Assembly (NCBI GenBank): GCA_030549495.1
Contig: JAUIRK010000168.1
Location: 248,001 to 312,000, forward strand
Length of the DNA stretch: 64,000 bases
Direction: 5' to 3'
DNA from: Nectonema munidae
Lineage: Eukaryota > Nematomorpha > Nectonematoida > Nectonematidae
Shown piece after piece: positions 60,901-63,015 of the stretch. Position 1 is the stretch's first letter. Every line of letters starts with the position of its first letter. Both the position numbers and the translations under genes were made by a program. The notes beneath the pieces are model-generated. The model had not been told where the DNA came from, did not search any database, and saw nothing but the letters and a program-made list of their open reading frames with translations.

Positions 60901-63015
60901 ATCTAGAAGAAAATGAGAGATCAAGTCCCAGTTAACAAGTTTCATGTTATTATCTGTTTTATCTAATTTTTGCATCCATTGTTTTTGGGCATTAACTTGC
61001 AAGAACATTTTGATGATTTAGCACAGTGGTTCTTAACCTTTAGGATCTGTTTACCCCTAAATATTATGAAAAATTGTTATGACCCCTATAAAATTCTTTT
61101 TGATTCAGCCGTTTAAAGTTAAAAACAAGAAAATTTACATGTTATATTTTATAATACAAACACTTGTTAAAAGAAAGTTTAATTGAAAAAATTTATTAAA
61201 ATTAATATAATCTAACAAATTCAGTATAATTTAATTCGAAGGCTGGTATTGTTTGTCAGACAAAAGTTTTTCAAAACATGGTGTAATGCTGGACAGACAG
61301 CATCTCGTGTCTGAATCAATTGCAAGCTTATTACGTGCACTTCTTTTTAAAGACATCATTGCAAAAAATCCAGTCTCGCAACGATAAGTTGAAGGTGACT
61401 GTATCAAAAAAATCATAGCACGTTTGAAAAGAATAGGATAAACGGTTTTTAATTTGGCCAGAATGATGGAAGTGCTTGCTCGGAAAAATCGAGTTTTAAT
61501 TGTCTGTCTTCTCTTATTTGAAGAAACTCCACTTTGGCAGCAACATCAGAGTATCAAGGCTACTTTCGCTAACTGAAAAAGGTCTGGTGATCCAAATGTC
61601 ATTAGAACGGCTATTTAACTTCGGAAAATAGTTTTCAATTGCTTGATTGCAAGCAACATGTTTGAGATTTAAAATGATGTTTGATTTTAAGAGCAAAATT
61701 ATTAATTGATTCCATCATACAATCAGAATGAATACATCAAATAGAAATAGTTTTGCAACTGGTGGAAGACGTTCATGAGGATACACTTTTTTATACCAAA
61801 AGTTTTTCATGACCCCTGCAAAAACTTCAAACCACCCCCAGGTTAAGAACCACTGATTTAGCAGGTGATATATATTTTTTTTAACAAAAACCTTCATATT
61901 GATCTCAAGTAATTGTGGCAGATTTCGGCGTTCTTTTGCTTCTAACAAACTATCTATATTTTTTCTTTAGTTGCACCATTTGTTTTTCATCTCTCTCAGT
62001 AGATTATACATTGAAAAAACACAAAATTAAATCTTATTTCTAAATACCATTTTCATGGCCAATAACTGCTAAATATTTTAAAAAACATGCTTTTATGTGA
62101 GGATAAAATATATTCCTATATCAAAGCTTTTGTATCGTATTTGTCTCATTTTTATCTTTTCATTTCTTCATCATATTGGTCTGACACTGCTTTTATTTTT
62201 GTTTATACTTAATTTGAAATGAACTTAATATTTTATTGATGTCTTTTAGGAATAAATTAATGAATAAATAAATATAAGATCTCTTTGATTTTATAAATTT
62301 CTCTTTCAAAAAATTTAAGGGAAAGGTAAAAAGGATAAAAACTACCAATGCATTGAAAACATCAAAGTTGAAAATCATATAATTGGAAAAAATATTAATT
62401 TCACTTACAAAATAAAAGCAACACGCACTTTGAAATATATGAATCGAATCTATCTTAAAATAATGCAAACAAAAGTTGAAATATAAAATTTTATAAAAAT
62501 TATAATCATTGAATTATTTTTTTGCCATATTATTTTAAATTTTTATCCAACATTGAAATTTCAATATGACCAAAAATAATAAACTTAACTAGTTATATTT
62601 TGGGTGATTTTATGAGGGCTTTGGTGTTTTAATTTAAAATATAAATAATAATGTATTGTTGCATTTATGTATAAAAACAAAATAAATTTTTTTTATGTAT
62701 TTATATAATTATTAGAAATTTTGATTTAAATAAAAATAAAAGCATTTATTTTTTTAAGTATGAATTCAAGAAAAATGGAATTAAAAAACAAAAAGTAGTC
62801 TTACACATTAGTGAAAATGGAATAAAAATACTGAAAGACACATTTAGAAAATTTCAAACCAAAAAGGTATGTTCACTTGAAATATTCTATATCAGGTCAT
62901 GGAAGTTAATAATAGAAGTATTTAAATAATATGACGCATGTTTATATCATTTTTAGTTAGATACAAAGAAAGCCAATGAAGATCTTGAAGTCTTGTGTGA
63001 AGCTCCTATTTGTAG
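9871..63015 (+). CDS. NOS1AP: NOS1AP/CAPON-like PTB-domain adaptor gene, 5' four coding exons
   Basis: Exons 9871-9984, 56414-56485, 62759-62866 and 62957-63015 have GT/AG borders and compatible phases (0, 0, 0, then 2). The 117-residue product lines up in order, without large gaps, with the start of NOS1AP. MPYKANKLYRLISEESNDLA matches the MPSK...DDGHDLRIP start. AFKKGVSLKAK precedes FIGSVQVEKPTSKIDIV (family YVGSLDVPRPNSRVEIV). MRKIR precedes YEFKKNGIKKQKV (family YEFKAKNIKKKKV). PICR stands where the family has PIYR. NOS1AP is a cytoplasmic adaptor; its N-terminal PTB domain binds partners such as Dexras1 and Scribble, and its C-terminus binds neuronal NOS. Only about the first half of the PTB domain is present; the rest lies past the window. 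Similarity is lower than between insect and mammal NOS1AP as I recall them, so a divergent paralogue is possible. Introns are about 46.4 kb, 6.3 kb and 90 bp. Confidence 0.82.
9985..12009. other. Start of the 46-kb intron 1
   Basis: AT-rich intron with no clear element except the Cys-rich frame listed separately (10947-11285). A short GC-richer patch lies at about 11850-11920 (accgtcccgtggaaactggt). The 60-codon frame at 10599-10781 looks like chance. Confidence 0.5.
10947..11285 (-). CDS. Unassigned 112-residue Cys/Lys-rich frame
   Basis: The protein has a Cys pair near the start (TKCGACSRS), a long Lys-rich middle, and a C-terminal CSRCYICYYPETELD. The KCGACSR and KRGPCSR parts come from a short GC-rich DNA word (roughly aagygcggg..ctgtagc) that occurs three times in or near the frame. 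It may therefore be repeat-derived rather than a zinc-binding protein. No family is recognised. It is antisense in the host intron. Confidence 0.22.
   Translation of the reverse strand: MFLRSMISAGSTKCGACSRSIKFTNDSQEAKFFYKIYLDSTKKDKNHKIQEQKFILRGNIKEELKKTKRYYKKSKKKSTKRGTLVKRGPCSRCYICYYPETELDNLIEMASR
12010..13310. repeat. Degenerate ~150-bp satellite, at least six units
   Basis: Unit starts fall at about 12052 (catgctgatttcatttcc), 12201, 12661, 12815 and 12967, with a further copy near 13200. Each has a 'tgactcatttttgcaattag' / 'aaaatgt..gaaagtg' / 'tatgcctgaaaatt' order. Spacing is 149-154 bp once the 310-bp MITE insertion is subtracted. Divergence between units is high, so the array is old. 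Confidence 0.75.
12264..12565. mobile_element. 302-bp MITE with perfect 8-bp target duplication
   Basis: The ends are GGTACTTTTCTGTTA and its exact inverse TAACAGAAAAGTACC, followed inward by C-rich/G-rich runs. AAAGTGTC flanks both sides (12256-12263 and 12566-12573). The unit at about 13258 reads gaaagtgtcaatcgaatt without interruption, so it is an empty-site paralogue proving the boundaries. An inner inverted pair (12405-12439 versus 12507-12556) repeats part of the terminal repeat. The duplication length points to the hAT or P superfamily, although the tip does not start with CAG. Confidence 0.88.
13311..14398. other. AT-rich intron stretch
   Basis: Nothing recognised. The 89-codon frame at 13664-13933 shows no domain. 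Confidence 0.5.
14407..16920 (-). mobile_element. Full-length but broken hAT element (BED/GTF2IRD2-like)
   Basis: The left tip is CAGGGTTGTCCAACC and the reverse complement of the right tip is CAGTGTAGTCCAACTCATGG. An exact 8-bp duplication TTCTATGA lies at 14399-14406 and 16921-16928. The tips carry GGGCC words (gggccgcagtgcggcccgcg at about 16879), common in this hAT lineage. The 2514-bp element carries one antisense transposase gene. The intact duplication implies a moderate age. Confidence 0.93.
14562..16334 (-). pseudogene. hAT transposase, three frames, two breaks
   Basis: Piece 1 (16334-15987) starts MKNKKRKISSENRKF and has a BED zinc finger: FCFICKEK with CxxC, then HYDTIH. Piece 2 (15990-15406) holds the RNase H-like core, with one acidic site in LALDESLDQSD and another in LTTDGAPSMIG. 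Piece 3 (15323-14562) starts around VRWLSR and ends with the dimerisation domain, recognised by STYCCEQIFSSMK and NRLSDLHLKNIL. This order matches the hAT proteins annotated as GTF2IRD2-like. Break one is a 1-base shift in an 8-T run (16000-16007 on plus). Break two is a small deletion with a shift near 15410. All conserved blocks are otherwise present. Confidence 0.9.
16929..18041. other. AT-rich intron stretch with a short duplication
   Basis: No gene. Near the end, acagtggaatctttttataa (17992 on) partly recurs at about 18026-18050, just before the Tigger-like tip. Confidence 0.5.
18042..18416 (-). pseudogene. 3' part of a Tigger/pogo-like element with transposase C-terminus
   Basis: CAGTGGAAACTCTACGGACA at 18042 follows a TA dinucleotide and looks like a pogo/Tigger-type terminal repeat. 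Inside, a minus-strand frame (18365-18132) contains CIEKGLYMWSM and ends near TTLTEFFPQ. That resembles the C-terminal '...LxxFF' ending of Tigger/jerky transposases. The element stops sharply at 18416, where the CACTA-like element begins. Its continuation is at 25305. The family call is from motif resemblance, not a full domain. Confidence 0.5.
18417..18650. repeat. CACTA-like left terminal/subterminal repeats
   Basis: The word gtttag(n)taaac and variants (ggttttaaacac, cgtgtttagcttaaacacg) occur several times, partly as palindromes. They mirror those at the right end (25085-25304). Such subterminal words are transposase binding sites in CACTA elements. Confidence 0.65.
19100..20605 (-). pseudogene. 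CACTA-like transposase remnant, broken in several frames
   Basis: Read on the minus strand, the blocks come in the order known from animal CACTA-like transposases. They are: a C2H2-like start (IRCDMCAF, near 20600); ENFLLDS-type leader (about 20200); YHDDFEITNPIGSNKKMHKS then FYWALLNLP (about 19860-19770); QYLGGFKEGVSLAGKSCLIC (about 19590-19540); then a C-terminal part KIERNFYTIIDKVLE. A typical 52-bp intron (19250-19199, gtacaag...ttttttag) joins GSE to ELISDNEDWE, and the frame ends at 19102. The motif YxDDxExxNPxGS with HKxxxFYxxL is the main support. At least four breaks are present. Confidence 0.66.
20973..23438 (-). mobile_element. hAT element with GGTAGC/GGAAGC hexamer ends
   Basis: Terminal repeats CAGTGATGTGGAAGC are identical at both ends. 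An exact 8-bp duplication CTTGCAAC lies at 20965-20972 and 23439-23446. Next to the tips are runs of the hexamers GGTAGC and GGAAGC (five in a row at the right end, 23391-23426 on plus as gctacc/gcttcc), probably transposase binding sites. The 2466-bp element carries one antisense transposase and lies in the 5' part of the CACTA-like element, so it is younger than that element. Confidence 0.93.
21164..23004 (-). pseudogene. hAT transposase of the hexamer-ended element
   Basis: Piece 1 (23004-22486) begins MSRESLVYEYFKEEDGFF and has a BED-type finger: CLCSLNHEK...LKRHLQRHH. Piece 2 (22505-22248) has RSHFLGITAQFY and the acidic site VLGCVVDNAANM. Piece 3 (22258-21164) has HTLQLGVKD, RWGSTYLMLKRL and the dimerisation block LPAKQISVERMFSQLK...NILFLRMN-like end. 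This is a typical hAT (Ac/ZBED-like) layout of about 600 residues. One break, near 22500, also removes a few residues at the first acidic site; the other is a 1-base shift near 22265. Otherwise it is well preserved. Confidence 0.9.
23838..24003 (+). repeat. 21-bp minisatellite encoding the heptad (K)DELKxEK
   Basis: About seven units of aaaaggacgaacttaaaatgg run in register with one open frame. The same 21-bp word forms the arms of the foldback-like element at 58839-60108. The unit next to the end is followed by ggtatatata, as at the foldback tips. Confidence 0.85.
23874..24209 (+). CDS. Hypothetical coiled-coil protein with KDELK heptads
   Basis: A 111-residue open frame starts MEKDELKMEKDELKLEK, a highly charged heptad repeat. 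After it come about 65 non-repeat residues that look protein-like: DGDYLQQIFGHCKKFSRIT, then KKFAELLRIGKKNQTLGLQF and a KELQKLEK end. The frame is open upstream to about 23811. GC content in the last 150 bases is higher than nearby. It lies on the plus strand, opposite to the CACTA-like transposase. It could be an accessory gene of that element or captured DNA. No family is recognised. The opposite-strand frame 23805-24053 is its shadow. Confidence 0.33.
   Translation: MEKDELKMEKDELKLEKYEFKLEKDELKMEKDELKYKKDELKVKMVYIKDGDYLQQIFGHCKKFSRITKDSKKFAELLRIGKKNQTLGLQFAESVIVDYISTEKELQKLEK
25085..25304. repeat. CACTA-like right terminal/subterminal repeats
   Basis: gtgtttagattttaaacact occurs at about 25095 and 25219. 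Related taaacacc and gtttaaattctaaacacc copies fill the rest and end in gtttttacaatg at 25304. These are inverted counterparts of 18417-18650. Confidence 0.7.
25305..25440 (-). pseudogene. Tigger-like transposase fragment beyond the CACTA-like insertion
   Basis: The minus strand reads VFDALLSIVDDKF, then FDEFVNIDRNAPVMVQLTED, immediately before the insertion point. Jerky/Tigger proteins have a similar '(E/D)(F/Y)xxID..xP...LTDED' segment upstream of their C-terminus. This is the 5' continuation of 18042-18416. The rest of the gene and the other terminal repeat were not found. Confidence 0.45.
25441..28119. other. AT-rich intron stretch with a CT microsatellite
   Basis: No gene recognised. 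A small hairpin ggcctaaaggcc lies at about 26077. The 91-codon frame 27726-28001 has no domain. Confidence 0.5.
26331..26352. repeat. (CT)n microsatellite
   Basis: About 11 perfect CT units follow a C-rich lead-in. Confidence 0.95.
28537..28697 (+). mobile_element. tRNA-derived SINE, copy 1
   Basis: The head tgggcgtgaggttggttaga (28541) resembles a Pol III A box and ggttttgatccc (28591) a B box. The body (tcaagcctactttcctcata ... cctccat) matches the reverse complement of 49425-49571 over about 140 bases. Confidence 0.75.
28698..28750. mobile_element. hAT tip fragment
   Basis: taagaggggtagccaaacta followed by agggccgcg is a typical hAT left end ('CAGGGGTGGCCAAACT...GGGCCGCG'). No partner end was found, so it is a relic. 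Confidence 0.45.
29030..30464. other. Intron stretch with an orphan transposon end
   Basis: C-rich patches lie at 29318-29362 and 29625-29665. The latter ends in cctagttacgctcctgg, which looks like a DNA transposon terminus, but its partner is not found. No gene. Confidence 0.4.
30473..31146 (+). mobile_element. hAT deletion derivative (ZBED5-like), copy 1
   Basis: The tips are CATTGGTTCCCAAA and, inverted, CAGTGGTTCCCAAAC. The flanks TCGTAGAG (30465-30472) and TTGTAGAG (31147-31154) match at 7 of 8. It keeps only the 3' end of the transposase. A longer relative lies inverted at 36088-37865. Confidence 0.85.
30605..30843 (+). pseudogene. C-terminal end of a ZBED5-like hAT transposase
   Basis: LLPFSSTYSF is followed after a small gap by TKCRNRLEVKHDLRCAV, then QNQESRSLSIM near a TGA-type end at 30843. 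This corresponds to the 'LPFxxTYLCExxFS...KYRNRLDVExDLRCAL' dimerisation block of ZBED5/FAM200-type hAT proteins. Here the CExxFS part is altered. Everything upstream of this block is missing. Confidence 0.75.
31155..31982. other. Very AT-rich intron stretch
   Basis: Poly-A/T-rich DNA with no gene or element seen. Confidence 0.5.
31983..32825. repeat. ~205-bp satellite, four units plus a partial
   Basis: cctaggacacgatcatgtcg and variants begin units at 31993, 32201, 32404, 32611 and 32799. Shared inner words are ttgctgtttactcattttca and gttttcaaaaatgacc, then ttgttggattagaccataag and aatacc(g/a)ctaattag. The first three units are most alike; the fourth carries a CA/CCC-rich expansion. Confidence 0.9.
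32721..32755. repeat. (CA)n microsatellite inside the satellite
   Basis: cacatacacacacacaccca followed by cacacacacacgcg replaces the usual unit sequence in unit 4. Confidence 0.9.
32826..33790. other. AT-rich intron stretch
   Basis: No gene or element recognised. A short atgatg run lies at about 33772-33785. Confidence 0.5.
33794..35253 (+). pseudogene. piggyBac-like transposase remnant
   Basis: Collinear blocks read on the plus strand match the piggyBac (DDE_Tnp_1_7) order. KFSKEDLFQYFGFHLLM (about 33925) is the N-terminal helix. FIVADDVDYIYDIF (about 34300) corresponds to the first catalytic Asp block. PTADRY (about 34425) is the second Asp, followed by LLDNGISCDGTFSRKRL. GHIDRVDQNLSLYSTSQYY (about 34765) is the third Asp block. 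A Cys-rich tail, CSLCNNNFCKKH...CKEC (35163-35225), stands where piggyBac proteins have their C-terminal zinc domain. Several shifts and stops separate the blocks. Neither terminal repeats nor TTAA sites were identified. It runs in the sense orientation of the host gene. Confidence 0.8.
35254..35459. other. Likely 3' UTR of the LINE fragment
   Basis: Contains an irregular acacacatacaaacgcacat stretch. Read on the minus strand it follows the LINE C-terminus, so it may be that element's 3' end. Confidence 0.35.
35460..36079 (-). pseudogene. CR1/jockey-type LINE reverse transcriptase, 3' part
   Basis: The minus strand begins with TSGVPQGSVFKPLLFNIFLN, a reverse transcriptase palm motif (SGVPQGSVLGPLLF). 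It continues with DKVHKCFSLFDITTALILYK. The C-terminal frame (35687-35460) reads DMITVYNIVNGNLK...FSQRMINDWNSLPDYIV, matching the 'RVxxWNSLPxxVV' ending of CR1/jockey-like elements. The catalytic YxDD is lost; several breaks. It ends at 36079, exactly at the target duplication of the next hAT. Coding resemblance was not found on the far side (37874 on). Confidence 0.85.
36693..37661 (-). mobile_element. hAT deletion derivative with GGATAT/CCGG-rich ends
   Basis: The tips are TACGGGTGCACCGGATAG and, inverted, TAGGGGTGCACCGAATAG. An exact duplication GTTTGGCC lies at 36685-36692 and 37662-37669. Subterminal words atccggccggata recur at 36711, 36783 and 37580. The 969-bp element carries only the transposase C-terminus. 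It is younger than copy 2 in which it sits. Confidence 0.93.
36920..37261 (-). pseudogene. hAT (ZBED1/4-like) C-terminal dimerisation domain
   Basis: The 113-residue frame includes ELELYLRIPLLERNKCPLEY, YWKMEDKFPLLKKLTTKYLC and SSVYSERLFSEYGNIFEEKC. This is a clear hAT C-terminal domain ('YW...FP.L..LA.KYLC.P..SV.SERLFS..G'). The frame itself is unbroken, but the catalytic part has been deleted. Confidence 0.88.
37874..39650. other. AT-rich intron stretch, possible SINE-like patch
   Basis: No gene. At about 39235-39405 a GC-richer patch contains, on the minus strand, agtggggaaatgcc and about 20 bases on aaattcgaattc, loosely like Pol III boxes. It does not match the SINE family seen elsewhere. 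Confidence 0.35.
39655..40609 (-). pseudogene. ZMYM1-like hAT transposase, N-terminal part
   Basis: The frame starts MDIRNFMQIKHSRVTE at 40609 (family start MDIRxFF). It then shifts in an A-rich run before 40523 and continues to 39750. PHWLT-type block FRHPWLTQYAPCLAYS and GPLCVMCVVFP form the TTF-type zinc finger. NNIAIRNFKELLSFRVEAGD and the ELICDDLVKQANDA end belong to the DUF4371-like region. A further shift leads into FSILADETADIS (the first acidic block), after which the sequence stops near 39655. The C-terminal half is missing. Two shifts and some stops are present. Confidence 0.85.
40646..41105. repeat. 231-bp tandem duplication in the hAT 5' region
   Basis: aacgcataagtgaaa(t/a)gata to aagttgatagtt occurs twice (40646-40876, 40877-41105), about 95% alike by eye. 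On the minus strand it lies between the element's left tip and the transposase start. Confidence 0.9.
41160..41215. mobile_element. Probable terminus of the ZMYM1-like hAT
   Basis: Inverted, this reads catgagccataggcgccggt, later gcatatgctccccc. Tips with 'taggcgcc...gctcccc' are usual next to ZMYM1-like hAT genes. Its partner was probably lost with the 3' half near 39655. Confidence 0.5.
41216..44957. other. AT-rich intron stretch with orphan hAT tips
   Basis: No gene. A hAT-like right end (gccgcgtaatttggtgggct, ending gacccttg at 44270) and a weak tip at about 42826 (gcaaggcttctcaaaa) have no clear partners. The 95-codon frame 43015-43302 looks like chance. Confidence 0.4.
44958..45060. 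mobile_element. Orphan hAT left tip
   Basis: agaggccgacaaactttcga followed by cacagaccac resembles 'CAGGGGTCGGCAAACTTTCG...GACCAC' hAT ends. It is cut by, or lies next to, the RTE fragment. No right end was found. Confidence 0.45.
45074..45459 (-). pseudogene. 5'-truncated RTE/L1-like LINE 3' end
   Basis: The 111-residue frame 45441-45106 reads EMKMLRMMLNITRRDRIRN, then KNKMRWYGRHVLRR, KRKRGRQKMRWGDDLEE and a short end. This is the C-terminal segment after the reverse transcriptase in many arthropod RTE-like LINEs ('RMLRWMxGxTRxDRIRN...RWxGHVxRR...GRRxRGRPxxRW'). The frame is intact. It is followed on the minus strand by gggataagatgaataag and a (GAA)n tail (45075-45090), a typical LINE 3' end. 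The frames at 45109-45411 and 45119-45337 on plus are shadows. Confidence 0.85.
45614..45936. mobile_element. MITE with long imperfect inverted repeats
   Basis: tttaggacaacttata at the left pairs with tctaggacaactcatag (inverse of 45920-45936). Further in, gaaatataaaatgataaa pairs with its inverse at 45863-45882. Arms are about 80 bp with gaps. Mariner-like ends are possible; the target duplication is not clear. Confidence 0.5.
45940..48154. other. AT-rich intron stretch
   Basis: No gene. Small repeats: acactct x3 at about 46780-46798, tagctagctagttagttaa at 47339, and irregular taactaatta words at 47880-48000. Confidence 0.5.
48155..48276 (-). mobile_element. tRNA-derived SINE, copy 2
   Basis: gtgttttcatcgacgaggc through ctggatcgaa to ccaagtatctaactcactcc matches 49440-49571 in order and spacing, with considerable divergence. 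The B box inverse is tggatcgaat. Confidence 0.65.
48277..49424. other. AT-rich intron stretch
   Basis: Nothing recognised between the two SINE copies. Confidence 0.5.
49425..49571 (-). mobile_element. tRNA-derived SINE, copy 3 (best boxes)
   Basis: On the minus strand the head reads ggcgtgagtaaagttggtta, then gatactgg, and the B box ggttcgatccc is perfect (49507-49517 inverted). The tail half matches copy 1 (28597-28690). Confidence 0.8.
49572..51386. other. Intron stretch with a GC-rich patch and a direct repeat
   Basis: A GC-richer patch at 49735-49785 (gcgaatgagggggtcaacca) and another at 51210-51285 look like old transposon ends. No gene; the 60-codon frame at 50968-51150 has no domain. 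Confidence 0.4.
49902..50884. repeat. Two 54-bp direct repeats 929 bp apart
   Basis: agagtaaatacaattaaaaa, then aacaatttca(t/a)caat and tgagcta occur at 49902-49955 and 50831-50884, about 85% alike by eye. No terminal signature, tail or gene connects them. Confidence 0.7.
51395..51995. mobile_element. Non-autonomous hAT-like MITE
   Basis: The left tip CAAAGTTGAGCATTATACGG pairs with the inverse of the right tip, AGCAAGGTTGGGCAAG. The flanks CTCTAGGA (51387-51394) and CTCTAGGC (51996-52003) agree in 7 of 8. Confidence 0.6.
52004..54377. other. AT-rich intron stretch
   Basis: No recognised gene. The 72-codon frame at 52102-52320 is hydrophobic and not matched. At 53935-53990 'ttgaacccacaaattattcg' is partly repeated as ttgaacccgcagactgg within an unassigned 85-codon minus frame (53760-54017). 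Confidence 0.45.
54378..54613. mobile_element. Short MITE with tatatagcg ends
   Basis: gccgtatatagcggtatata ... tgtataagtcg at the left pairs with the inverse of the right end, ctatatagcgtatatgccgg then tgtataagttg. The ~235-bp length and the arms suggest a pogo/Tigger-type MITE. A TA duplication cannot be assigned with certainty. Confidence 0.5.
54614..55512. other. AT-rich intron stretch
   Basis: Nothing recognised. Confidence 0.5.
55521..55822. mobile_element. 302-bp hAT MITE
   Basis: The left tip CTGCGTTTTTCAAACT pairs with the inverse right tip CAGCGTTTTTCAAACTGTTG. The flanks ATGTAGCT (55513-55520) and GTGTAGCT (55823-55830) agree in 7 of 8. Both ends carry cgacccat words (55547 and 55761), as in related hATs. 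Confidence 0.85.
55831..56413. other. End of intron 1
   Basis: AT-rich; ends with cttttttactttaag, a good polypyrimidine tract and acceptor for exon 2. Confidence 0.7.
56414..56485 (+). CDS. NOS1AP: NOS1AP-like exon 2 (24 codons)
   Basis: Bounded by tttaag and gtaaga, phase 0 at both sides. Reads FIGSVQVEKPTSKIDIVMLM then RKIR, matching YVGSLDVPRPNSRVEIVAAM then RRIR of NOS1AP: the conserved 'xxGS..V' strand and the first helix of the PTB domain. The exon is surrounded by AT-rich, non-coding DNA. Confidence 0.85.
56955..57175. mobile_element. hAT-like end fragment
   Basis: catggtttcccaaactttgg followed by ctcaggagaccc is like a 'CAGTGGTTCCCAAACTTTGG' hAT tip. A ggcgcacagct word at about 57140 may be the far end. 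There is no duplication. Confidence 0.4.
57222..57505. repeat. 34-bp minisatellite, about six good units then decay
   Basis: gtgattctaggacgtgtgaa followed by agatcattggtact is repeated every 34 bp from 57222; later units shorten to 'aagatcattggtacc'. Just before it a perfect small hairpin, tctcg-cttcg-ctcgaga-like (57186-57203), is present. Confidence 0.9.
57506..58838. other. Very AT-rich intron 2 stretch
   Basis: Homopolymer-rich DNA with a slightly GC-richer end (58605-58675). No gene. Confidence 0.5.
58858..59000 (-). repeat. 21-bp heptad minisatellite, left arm
   Basis: About seven units of tttttcactttaagttcgtc. On the minus strand they read KKDELKV heptads in one frame, following a DSELENKKL...KILEFIEKF segment. 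Confidence 0.88.
59930..60098 (+). repeat. 21-bp heptad minisatellite, right arm
   Basis: About eight units of gacgaacttaaagtgaaaaa on plus, more diverged than the left arm. In-register reading gives DELKMKK-type heptads after a DSELENKKL...KILEFIEEI segment with a stop codon between the two. Confidence 0.88.
60109..61015. other. AT-rich intron 2 stretch
   Basis: Nothing recognised; the 60-codon frame 60826-61008 has no domain. Confidence 0.5.
61024..61855 (-). mobile_element. hAT deletion derivative (ZBED5/SCAND3-like)
   Basis: Tips CAGTGGTTCTTAACCT are identical at both ends. An exact duplication ATTTAGCA lies at 61016-61023 and 61856-61863. It retains only the C-terminal part of its transposase. 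Confidence 0.95.
61231..61696 (-). pseudogene. C-terminal part of a ZBED5/SCAND3-like hAT transposase
   Basis: An upstream frame (61696-61514) has ACNQAIENYFPKLNSRSNDI and WITRPFSV, matching the '(Y/F)FP.....WI.NPF' block. The downstream frame (61416-61231) has STYRCETGFFAMMSLKRSAR, RNKLAIDSDTRCCLSSI and SDKQYQPS, the dimerisation domain ending as in ZBED5-like proteins ('NKQYQ.SH'). About 30 codons between the frames are shifted. No catalytic part is present. Confidence 0.88.
61864..62758. other. End of intron 2
   Basis: AT-rich; ends with cattta plus eight T then aag, the acceptor of exon 3. The 77- and 91-codon minus frames (61715-61948, 62193-62468) show no domain. Confidence 0.6.
62759..62866 (+). 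CDS. NOS1AP: NOS1AP-like exon 3 (36 codons)
   Basis: Borders tttttaag and gtatgt, phase 0. Reads YEFKKNGIKKQKVVLHISEN, then GIKIL and a basic KFQTKK end. NOS1AP has YEFKAKNIKKKKV..MVSVDGVKVIL then KKKK. This is the most conserved stretch here, with 8 of the first 13 positions identical. Confidence 0.88.
62957..63015 (+). CDS. NOS1AP: NOS1AP-like exon 4
   Basis: After a 90-bp intron (gtatgt...atttttag), it reads LDTKKANEDLEVLCEAPICR with the last Arg codon split (AG|), as in NOS1AP where ...DPIYR precedes IFYVSHD. The family's EWTWDE part is not kept. The donor is gtaata. Confidence 0.72.
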
